A stretch of 5,621 bases of DNA from Negativicutes bacterium UBA1444 (GTDB taxonomy: Bacteria; Bacillota; Negativicutes; UBA1444): positions 1 through 5,621 of the forward strand of contig DCTI01000159.1 in the NCBI GenBank assembly GCA_002329525.1, read 5' to 3'. The notes beneath the pieces are model-generated. The model was not told the origin of the DNA and did no database searches. It worked only from the letters and a program-made list of their open reading frames with translations. Within the stretch, counting starts at the first letter, position 1. Every line of letters starts with the position of its first letter. A program made the translations under genes and the position numbers. This document shows positions 1-5,000 of this stretch, in pieces.

Positions 1-411
1 CCGATATTTTCGGGTTCCATCGGCGTGGACGGTGTGCACGCGAATTACTTCCCGAGTGACTTTCTTGTGACGAATTGGATGTTTCAGGGCTCGCAAACAA
101 ATTATCCGGCGACCAGCTTCATCGCCAGTACCGGTTCGCGGTTCAATCTGGGGTACGCCTCCTTGAGCCGAAATGAAGCGTTTGGTTACGACAATAAAAT
201 CATTACAGCCGGCATCTATAAAAAAATGGCGGAAAACTGGGGCCTCACAGTTGGATATGAAAGTGGCCAAAGTAGATTCTTTGGCTTAAACTTTGGCGCT
301 TTCTACAGCATTTCTCCGAATGCGGCAATATCCATCATTTCAACGCTAAACACCAACTATAGCAATGTAAAGAACAGCGCCATCACGACACACTTGATCA
401 TACGTTTTTAG
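1..411 (+). CDS. Probable outer-membrane beta-barrel protein, C-terminal part (5' end outside window)
   Basis: The reading frame is open from the first base, so the gene starts upstream of the window. 136 residues are visible before the TAG stop at 409-411. The last ~70 residues alternate polar and hydrophobic/aromatic positions, with short turns such as AENWG and SISPNAA, as in transmembrane beta-strands. The chain ends in HLIIRF; a terminal Phe preceded by alternating hydrophobics is the usual C-terminal signal of outer-membrane barrels recognised by BamA. There are no long hydrophobic helices. I do not recognise the family: it could be a porin-like protein, an autotransporter barrel or a conserved hypothetical surface protein. 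An internal GTG at 25 is in frame but has no clear ribosome binding site, and coding continues upstream of it. It converges on the minus-strand signalling operon and is followed by a strong hairpin at 442-486. The barrel assignment is inferred from pattern only. Confidence 0.7.
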   Translation, partial: PIFSGSIGVDGVHANYFPSDFLVTNWMFQGSQTNYPATSFIASTGSRFNLGYASLSRNEAFGYDNKIITAGIYKKMAENWGLTVGYESGQSRFFGLNFGAFYSISPNAAISIISTLNTNYSNVKNSAITTHLIIRF

Positions 412-441
412 ACCGGCTCCCCAAACATTGACTGGGCAGTC

Positions 442-486
442 CATAATTAAAGGCTTCCGGGAATTTCCCAGAAGCCTTTAATTATG
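442..486. terminator. Bidirectional intrinsic terminator between convergent genes
   Basis: A perfect 16-bp inverted repeat (442-457 with 471-486; arms CATAATTAAAGGCTTC and its complement) encloses a 13-base centre. That centre can itself pair GGGA with TCCC. The GC-rich core (AAGGCTTC/GAAGCCTT) is flanked by A/T-rich arms, so transcripts from either side end in a U-rich run (TTTAATTA). It lies 30 bases after the stop of the + strand gene and about 70 bases after the stop of the minus-strand GGDEF/HD-GYP gene. This is the normal place for a shared terminator. Neither side has a long uninterrupted T-run, so efficiency is uncertain. Confidence 0.85.
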
Positions 487-553
487 AATTGGCATAAGTA
501 GACAGACATGAATTCGGCGATCTGCACTCTGGTTCTAATACACTCAATCAATG

Positions 554-571
554 GGCGTTCAGTTGAACGCC
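554..571. repeat. Small hairpin overlapping the stop codon of the GGDEF/HD-GYP gene
   Basis: GGCGTTC at 554-560 and GAACGCC at 565-571 form a perfect 7-bp stem with a 4-base loop. The stop codon of the minus-strand gene (559-561) lies inside it. No T-run follows on either strand, so it is not a standard intrinsic terminator. It could protect the mRNA 3' end or be chance. Confidence 0.4.
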
Positions 572-2352
572 TGCTGCGCCAAAGTACGTTCGTACGCTGC
601 GTAAAAATGGCTTGGTTGTGTTTGCATCACCACAAAAGCTTCCACAATCTCGGGGTCAAATTGTGTTGATGCCTGCCGTTTTAGTTCAGCAAGAATCTGC
701 TCCATGGTCGATGCCGGTCGATAGGGGCGATCCTCCGCCATCGCTGCAATCGTGTCGGCCACGCAGCAGATTCTGGCCATAAAAGGCGTCTGGGCGCCCT
801 TCATTCCGTGGGGATATCCCTTGCCATCCCATCTTTCGTGATGGCACAATACGATTTTGGCCGCACTCGAAAGATAATCGTTGTGCTTGATCAATTCAAA
901 TCCTACAATCGGATGGCGTTTGATAATTTCATACTCATGCTCGGTCAGCGTAGAAGATTTCTTCAATATTTCGTCACTAATGCCCAGTTTGCCGATATCA
1001 TGCAATAAAGTACCCCAGTGAAGCTCTCCCAAGTCCTTCTCGGACAACCCCAGCTTTCGCCCAATTGCCATGGAAATTTTATTAACCATGAAAGAATGCT
1101 GCGAGATGGTATTTTCCCGCGAATCCAATGTTTTAAGAAACGAAAGCAGCGCTTCCGCCTGCGAACTAACAATGCTGACTGTTTTTTCAGCATCGATGGC
1201 CTGTATCATCTCCCGAAATGTTTTGCTAGCAAAGGCGATATTGCCTACACTAACAAGTTTGATTCCATTGATGAAAAAATCGCGGCCAGAAACTACGCAA
1301 ACCTGGTTGCGTCCCGCCTCCTTCGCCGCGTAAAGGGCTCTATCCGCTTGATTCATCAACTCCGTCGAACTCATGCCTGGATAATAGCTAGCCAAACCGA
1401 TGCTGACTGTCAAATGCCCTCCCGGCAAAACTTCCGCTCCGGGGAAAACGTGCTCCGCAATCATTGTCCGCATCCGCTGCACAAGAGACAGGGCGGCCGT
1501 GTCATCCAGATTCGGCATGATAACCAGAAACTCTTCACCACCGAACCGTCCGACAATTTCCGATGGCCGCACACTTTGCCGAAGTAAATCTGCTAACTCG
1601 GCCAGAATCGTATCACCGGCCACATGACCATGAAAATCATTGTACTTTTTAAAATAATCCAGATCCAGTATGGCCAATTTCAGAAATCCGTCTGTACTCC
1701 TAGCCAATTCGACTGCATCCTTCACTGCCGAGAACAAGTAAGTTGCATTGTACAGCTGTGTTTTCGCATCAGTGACGGCCATCTTCTGCAGCCTTTTCTG
1801 CGAAACTGTCAGCTCGACAACAGCTTCCCGCGTGATTCGCTCGGCGCTTGCCACAATCCGATAGATGACACGCCCCAACAGAAAACCCAATAGACTAAAC
1901 ACCAATAATGTAATTCCGCTGTTCACCAACAAATCCAGATAACTTTCCTGAAGCTCCAAATAGCCTTCGATGCTCGCGTTGAAAACAATCGGAGCCCGCG
2001 TGGTAAACAGGGCAAAGGACTCGGCCCGGTTGATTTTTTCGAACAGTAGCTGCCGGTTATCATCATACACGCGCATAGAAACGATATGTTCCTGATTGCG
2101 CCAACGGTTCCCGATATCCATGAAACGCGGGATATCATACCGCCACAATTCTTCATTATCCTGAATCGCCAAAACAACCGAATCCGCCAACAGTTCGCCG
2201 TGAAGCTTACTGTCCTGCATTCTCTCGCGCAACATCAAACTACAGTAAGTCGCCGGCACGGCAACCGCAATGATGATTCCGACAATGACGGCCAGAACCA
2301 ACATTTTTCTACTAACCGAACGGGAGAAACCACTTTGTCGATGCAACTTCAT
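559..2352 (-). CDS. Membrane-bound bifunctional c-di-GMP enzyme: GGDEF diguanylate cyclase + HD-GYP phosphodiesterase
   Basis: This 597-aa protein probably makes c-di-GMP from two GTP and also hydrolyses it, under control of an extracytoplasmic signal. Order: TM helix ~17-39; extracytoplasmic segment ~41-139; TM helix ~141-164; helical linker ~165-192; GGDEF domain ~193-355 with DLD at 230-232, FKKYND, and GGEEF at 271-275; short linker; HD-GYP domain ~405-575. The HD-GYP has H419, HDIGK at 451-455, H480, HHERWDGKGYP at 504-514 and D533, so the core metal ligands and the GYP motif are present. The inhibitory site ahead of GGEEF reads RPSE (262-265) instead of RxxD. The residue four before H419 is Thr, where three-metal members such as PmGH have Glu, so a two-metal centre is more likely. 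The start ATG has AAAGG (2357-2361) only four bases ahead. It lies 14 bases after the lipoprotein stop, so the two genes are almost certainly co-transcribed. Both activities are predicted from motifs; the balance between them is unknown. Confidence 0.95.
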   Translation of the reverse strand: MKLHRQSGFSRSVSRKMLVLAVIVGIIIAVAVPATYCSLMLRERMQDSKLHGELLADSVVLAIQDNEELWRYDIPRFMDIGNRWRNQEHIVSMRVYDDNRQLLFEKINRAESFALFTTRAPIVFNASIEGYLELQESYLDLLVNSGITLLVFSLLGFLLGRVIYRIVASAERITREAVVELTVSQKRLQKMAVTDAKTQLYNATYLFSAVKDAVELARSTDGFLKLAILDLDYFKKYNDFHGHVAGDTILAELADLLRQSVRPSEIVGRFGGEEFLVIMPNLDDTAALSLVQRMRTMIAEHVFPGAEVLPGGHLTVSIGLASYYPGMSSTELMNQADRALYAAKEAGRNQVCVVSGRDFFINGIKLVSVGNIAFASKTFREMIQAIDAEKTVSIVSSQAEALLSFLKTLDSRENTISQHSFMVNKISMAIGRKLGLSEKDLGELHWGTLLHDIGKLGISDEILKKSSTLTEHEYEIIKRHPIVGFELIKHNDYLSSAAKIVLCHHERWDGKGYPHGMKGAQTPFMARICCVADTIAAMAEDRPYRPASTMEQILAELKRQASTQFDPEIVEAFVVMQTQPSHFYAAYERTLAQQAFN

Positions 2353-2366
2353 CCCGCCTTTCTCGG

Positions 2367-3224
2367 CTATTTTATGGCCACACCACCGTATGCCTCAATA
2401 ATCGAGCGTCCCTCAGGCGAATGGACGAAATTAACAAATTTTTCGGCTTGTCCAGCTAATTTACCCTTATAAAGAAAGGACAGCTCTTTTACCCAAGGAT
2501 ACCGGCCTGTTTGAATATTTTCGGGCGAAGAAACGATCCCATTTAGCGAAAGGGGTTTAATCCCGCCAAAAATTTTAACGGATGTGGTGTCGGTATGCCC
2601 GAAGCTGCCGACCTTGGTACGCAAAGCATCCGACATCTCCACATCATGGTACATAATGGGCCATCGCTTAGCCGCCAGCGACTCCTCAATCACTTGCCGA
2701 AATCCGGGAATCATTGCAAACAATATCTGATTCGAACTATCATGGATATTGCGAATCAACACACGAATCTTACCATTATCCGGCCATGTCGTCTTTTCCG
2801 CTCGATGGATCCGCAGGATATCGTCATCGGTAATATTGGTTTCGGAAACGGAAGGATGAACCGCAAACACGATTCCAACACGCGCATACTGGATCGTCTT
2901 TAATCCGGTTGCCTGTTCCGCTTCCGTCAATGGCCTCGAAAGCAATCCCAAACTGATTGATCCATCCTGGACTGCGCGGACCGCCCCATCCGAACCGATG
3001 CTTTTAGGAATTTCGATATTGCTGCCAGTCTTTTTCCGATATGCATCCGCCAATTTTTCGGTGATGGGCAGATTGGTTCCAGACCCGGCGACAATAAAGC
3101 GGGAAGCACTCGCTGGCCGCGTCGCGGAAGCGGGATTGTCTTTGCCGGCAAGCGTCGTTTCCTGCTTGCCAGAGCAGCCGGCTAATACAAAAGAAATCAG
3201 AATGAGCAGCAGCAATCTTTGCAC
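2367..3224 (-). CDS. PstS-like periplasmic substrate-binding lipoprotein, probable sensor partner of the downstream c-di-GMP enzyme
   Basis: From the GTG at 3224 the product has 285 aa. It has a lipoprotein signal (hydrophobic residues 4-14) and a lipobox LAGC ending at C17, followed by a low-complexity Ala/Ser/Pro tether (~20-41). The rest resembles the PstS-type binding fold. It opens with IVAGSGTNLPITEKLADAY (44-62), where GSGTN is a typical anion-contact loop. GSDGA follows at 77-81, then the GLLSRPL and YARVGIVFAVHP segments, and the C-terminal FVNFVHSPEGRSII typical of PstS relatives. The ligand is probably an oxyanion, by family only. No pstC, pstA or pstB permease or ATPase gene is adjacent. 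The next gene, 14 bases on, is a membrane GGDEF/HD-GYP protein with an extracytoplasmic segment, so a sensing rather than transport role is likely. An earlier in-frame GTG at 3275 would add 17 charged residues before the signal peptide and lacks a good ribosome binding site, so it was rejected. Confidence 0.88.
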   Translation of the reverse strand: MQRLLLLILISFVLAGCSGKQETTLAGKDNPASATRPASASRFIVAGSGTNLPITEKLADAYRKKTGSNIEIPKSIGSDGAVRAVQDGSISLGLLSRPLTEAEQATGLKTIQYARVGIVFAVHPSVSETNITDDDILRIHRAEKTTWPDNGKIRVLIRNIHDSSNQILFAMIPGFRQVIEESLAAKRWPIMYHDVEMSDALRTKVGSFGHTDTTSVKIFGGIKPLSLNGIVSSPENIQTGRYPWVKELSFLYKGKLAGQAEKFVNFVHSPEGRSIIEAYGGVAIK

Positions 3225-3231
3225 TTTCTGA

Positions 3232-3238
3232 CCCTCCC
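3232..3238 (-). promoter_or_regulatory. Ribosome binding site fixing the GTG start of the lipoprotein gene
   Basis: GGGAGGG on the minus strand lies seven bases ahead of the GTG at 3224-3222. The spacing is ideal, and the start places the hydrophobic signal peptide directly at the N terminus. This is the main reason for choosing this start over the upstream GTG at 3275. Confidence 0.85.
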
Positions 3239-3288
3239 GTTCCCATCTGGGCGTCCTCCGCCAAATGCTTTTCACCGTCCGTTGATGT

Positions 3289-3304
3289 CATTGATGCATC
3301 AATG
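3289..3304. repeat. Perfect 16-bp palindrome in the lipoprotein gene leader
   Basis: CATTGATGCATCAATG is its own reverse complement. It lies about 65 bases upstream of the lipoprotein start, in the untranslated leader of the operon. A second TTGATG (3282-3287) sits beside it on the + strand, so on the minus strand CATCAA occurs twice and could pair with the single TTGATG in two ways. It may be a dimeric repressor operator or a hairpin-forming RNA element. No family is recognised. Confidence 0.6.
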
Positions 3305-3450
3305 CAGGCTCCCGGTCTATCTTGTTGAGGGCGATTTTCATCTTTATGTCTGCATAATAATTTCTTGAATTTTTTGCAAATTCCTTCTAGTAATTGAAAA
3401 ATTGGCAATTCATTTCATTAAATATTTCGGTAAAATCAGGCCTTTACGAG

Positions 3451-3478
3451 AGTGTATTGAGGCAACTCAAGTAGTCAA
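3451..3478 (-). promoter_or_regulatory. Candidate promoter of the lipoprotein-GGDEF/HD-GYP operon
   Basis: On the minus strand TTGACT (3478-3473, 5 of 6 to the -35 consensus) is separated by 16 bases from TACACT (3456-3451, 4 of 6 to the -10 consensus). It lies directly downstream of the tRNA terminator and faces the lipoprotein gene. The -35 box is part of a tandem repeat, and an inverted repeat TTGAG/CTCAA (3457-3470) fills the spacer. A regulator could therefore bind here. The transcription start would be near 3444. Confidence 0.5.
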
Positions 3479-3490
3479 GAAAGTAGTCAA
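3469..3490. repeat. Tandem decamer repeats overlapping the candidate -35 box
   Basis: AAGTAGTCAA occurs at 3469-3478 and again at 3481-3490, that is TTGACTACTT twice on the minus strand with a 12-base period. A degenerate third copy (AAAAGTAGTT) lies at 3501-3510. Direct repeats of about one helical turn over a promoter are typical of response-regulator or other tandem-binding activator sites. Confidence 0.6.
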
Positions 3491-3517
3491 ACGGCCTCTT
3501 AAAAGTAGTTGCGGATG

Positions 3518-3551
3518 AAAAAAGAAACGCTGCGGATGACCGCAGCGTTTC
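3518..3551 (-). terminator. Intrinsic terminator of the tRNA-Val transcript
   Basis: On the minus strand, GAAACGCTGCGG and its exact complement form a 12-bp stem (3524-3535 with 3540-3551) with a 4-base loop, followed immediately by six T (3523-3518). It begins 10 bases after the tRNA CCA end. It would end both the tRNA transcript and any read-through from the acyl-CoA dehydrogenase gene, insulating the signalling operon downstream. Confidence 0.95.
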
Positions 3552-3561
3552 GTGTTTGCGT

Positions 3562-3638
3562 TGGTGGGGTTAGGCGGACTCGAACCGCAGACCTCTTCGA
3601 TGTCAACGAAGCGCTCTAACCAACTGAGCTATAACCCC
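3562..3638 (-). tRNA. tRNA-Val (anticodon GAC)
   Basis: The 77-nt gene folds into a full cloverleaf: a perfect 7-bp acceptor stem (GGGGTTA/TAACCCC), a D arm GCTC-AGTTGGTTA-GAGC, and an anticodon stem CTTCG/CGAAG. The loop TTGACAT has the anticodon at 3604-3602. GAC reads the valine codons GUC and GUU. The T loop is TTCGAGT, and the CCA end is encoded. The outermost pair of the T stem is a U-C mismatch (position 49 with 65), otherwise all stems pair. It has its own consensus promoter (3667-3696) and terminator (3518-3551), so it is a single-gene unit. Confidence 0.97.
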
Positions 3639-3666
3639 GATTTAATTGACTGATGTGACGAAATTT

Positions 3667-3696
3667 ATTATAGTACGCGGAAACCTGTTTTGTCAA
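3667..3696 (-). promoter_or_regulatory. Consensus promoter of tRNA-Val
   Basis: On the minus strand, TTGACA (3696-3691) and TATAAT (3672-3667) both match the sigma-70 consensus exactly, with an 18-base spacer. The expected start is near 3660, about 22 bases ahead of the mature tRNA 5' end. Such boxes suit a strongly expressed stable RNA gene. Confidence 0.93.
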
Positions 3697-3733
3697 GGCT
3701 GCTACGCTCATTTCGCAGCAAACCTGCAAAAAA

Positions 3734-4867
3734 TCAATACAGAATGCTATTGGCAACGACCAAGCGCTGAATCTGGTTGGTCCCTTCGTAAATTTGCAGG
3801 AGTTTGGCGTCGCGCATCATTTTTTCCACCGGATACTCCTTCATGTACCCATATCCGCCCATGATTTGCACAGCGTCGGTAGTCACCTTCATCGCGACAT
3901 CGGCAGCCAGGCATTTGGCCATAGCCGATTCCAGCTTATAGTCCTTGCCTTGGTCTTTCAGCCAACAAGCTTTATAAACCATCAGGCGGGCGGTCTCGAC
4001 AGCCATCGCCATATCGGCGATCATACCCTGGACCAATTGGAACGAAGCGATCGGCTTGCCGAACTGCTGACGTTCCTTGGCGTATTTGCAGGCCGCCTGC
4101 AAAGCGGCATCCGCCAGACCGACGCCGACGGCGCCAACCAACGGACGGGCTGCATCCAAAGTTTTCATGGCGATCTTGAAGCCTTCGCCTTCGCGGCCGA
4201 TCCGCATGCTCTCATGCACCCGGACATTGTCCAGAATCAATTCGGTGGTGTTGGACGGGCGCATGCCCATTTTGTCTTCCTTCTTGCCGACAGAGAAACC
4301 GGGAGTGTTCCGGTCGACGATGAAGGCGGTCAGGCCACGGATACCGGCGGATTTGCGAGCATTGGCGAATACGGTGTAAATATCGGAGATCCCGCCGTTG
4401 GTGATAAAGCATTTGGTACCGTTCAGGACATAATATTCGCCGTCTCTCGTCGCCGAAGTGGAAACCCCGCCGGCATCAGAACCGGCATTGGGTTCGGTCA
4501 GGGCGAAGGCAGCCAGTTTTCCGTCGTTGATCGTATCGAACATTTTCCGTTTTTGCTCTTCGGTGCCGGCAACGACTACCGGATACGAGGCCAAAGCGTT
4601 GGCAGCCGCCGAAGTGGCGATACCGGCGCACCCTTTCCCCAGTTCCTCATAGATCAACGCAATCGACAGGGCATCCAGTCCGGGACCGTCGTATTCCTCG
4701 GGCACCACCAAGTTCAGAATACCCGCCTCGTGGAACTTCTGGATGAGACCGGGACGCATCTCGCTTTTTTCGTCCATTTCGCGAATATACGGCGTAATTT
4801 CTTTCGCGACCAATTCCTGCGCCATTTTTTTAAAGGCGATCTGGTCCGGTGTAAGATTGAAGTCCAT
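3734..4867 (-). CDS. Acyl-CoA dehydrogenase (short/medium-chain, butyryl-CoA dehydrogenase-like)
   Basis: This complete 377-aa cytoplasmic flavoenzyme has the usual family length. Members use FAD to introduce an alpha-beta double bond into acyl-CoA and pass electrons to ETF; in anaerobes related enzymes often run as enoyl-CoA reductases, sometimes with electron bifurcation. Domain order: N-terminal helical (~1-117); middle beta domain with the first family signature ALTEPNAGSDAGG (122-134); C-terminal helical domain with RQQFGKPIASFQ and the second signature from Q334 to D353. IYEGTNQIQR follows, where E361 is the expected catalytic base, at the position used by short/medium-chain members and not the one used by isovaleryl/long-chain types. 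The start ATG has AAGGAGG (4874-4880) six bases ahead. It has its own promoter (4927-4955). Only 133 bases separate it from the TRAP permease gene, so read-through is also possible. The exact acyl substrate cannot be read from the sequence, and no etfAB or CoA-transferase gene lies in the window. Confidence 0.96.
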   Translation of the reverse strand: MDFNLTPDQIAFKKMAQELVAKEITPYIREMDEKSEMRPGLIQKFHEAGILNLVVPEEYDGPGLDALSIALIYEELGKGCAGIATSAAANALASYPVVVAGTEEQKRKMFDTINDGKLAAFALTEPNAGSDAGGVSTSATRDGEYYVLNGTKCFITNGGISDIYTVFANARKSAGIRGLTAFIVDRNTPGFSVGKKEDKMGMRPSNTTELILDNVRVHESMRIGREGEGFKIAMKTLDAARPLVGAVGVGLADAALQAACKYAKERQQFGKPIASFQLVQGMIADMAMAVETARLMVYKACWLKDQGKDYKLESAMAKCLAADVAMKVTTDAVQIMGGYGYMKEYPVEKMMRDAKLLQIYEGTNQIQRLVVANSILY

Positions 4868-4926
4868 GCATGTCCTCCTTGATATCCTCAGATGATGTAA
4901 TCGGATCAGAAAGACCCTTAGGCATT

Positions 4927-4955
4927 AGTATATCGTATTCGGCAAATTTTGTTAA
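4927..4955 (-). promoter_or_regulatory. Promoter of the acyl-CoA dehydrogenase gene
   Basis: On the minus strand, TTAACA (4955-4950) and TATACT (4932-4927) each match five of six consensus bases, with the ideal 17-base spacer. The predicted start is near 4920, giving a leader of about 50 bases that ends in AAGGAGG. The promoter falls in the gap after the TRAP permease stop, so the dehydrogenase can be expressed independently of it. Confidence 0.8.
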
Positions 4956-5000
4956 GTCCCGAAATCAGGCTTTTTCAAGTTAAGTTTTTCACAGGAATCC

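Larger units (their letters stand above)
3225..3517 (-). other. Long non-coding leader/promoter region of the lipoprotein-GGDEF/HD-GYP operon
   Basis: This stretch between the tRNA terminator and the lipoprotein start contains no convincing gene. Read on the minus strand, it starts with the TTGACTACTT repeats and a candidate promoter. An A/T-rich part (about 3350-3440) follows, with a weaker possible promoter (TTGCAA, 17 bases, TATGCA). Then comes a more GC-rich part with the 16-bp palindrome, a small GGCG/CGCC hairpin (3250-3262) and the GGGAGGG ribosome binding site. Given the downstream enzyme, a c-di-GMP riboswitch was looked for, but the conserved GEMM-I sequence blocks are not visible. 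If transcription starts near 3444 the leader is about 220 bases, long enough for post-initiation control. Confidence 0.55.

Noticed and set aside
1018..1587. A 189-codon open frame on the + strand inside the GGDEF/HD-GYP gene
   Set aside because: It is antisense to intact GGDEF and HD-GYP domains, and its translation shows no recognisable fold.
3004..3408. A 134-codon minus-strand frame spanning the lipoprotein leader and N terminus
   Set aside because: It overlaps the lipoprotein in another frame, has no domain, and its Cys/His/Arg-rich composition is typical of a shadow frame.
3225..3444. c-di-GMP (GEMM) riboswitch in the operon leader
   Set aside because: The location is suggestive, but the conserved GEMM-I blocks and tetraloop-receptor arrangement are not visible. 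Left as an unclassified leader.
3457..3562. Phage or island attachment site at the tRNA-Val 3' end
   Set aside because: No duplicate of the tRNA 3' end, integrase gene or foreign-looking sequence is present; the terminator follows the tRNA normally.
3698..3733. Terminator just after the acyl-CoA dehydrogenase gene
   Set aside because: Small stems (GCTGCG/CGTAGC) occur but without a following T-run. The tRNA promoter begins here, and the tRNA terminator probably ends read-through.
3794..4882. A 362-codon open frame on the + strand opposite the acyl-CoA dehydrogenase
   Set aside because: The minus strand encodes a full-length acyl-CoA dehydrogenase with both family signatures and a strong SD. 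The + frame is rich in His, Gln and Arg, has no recognisable domain, and is a codon-bias shadow.
4957..4976. Terminator between the TRAP permease and acyl-CoA dehydrogenase genes
   Set aside because: Only a short bulged stem (AAGCCTG with CGGG-A-CTT) forms on the minus strand, and no T-run follows. The dehydrogenase promoter begins immediately after.
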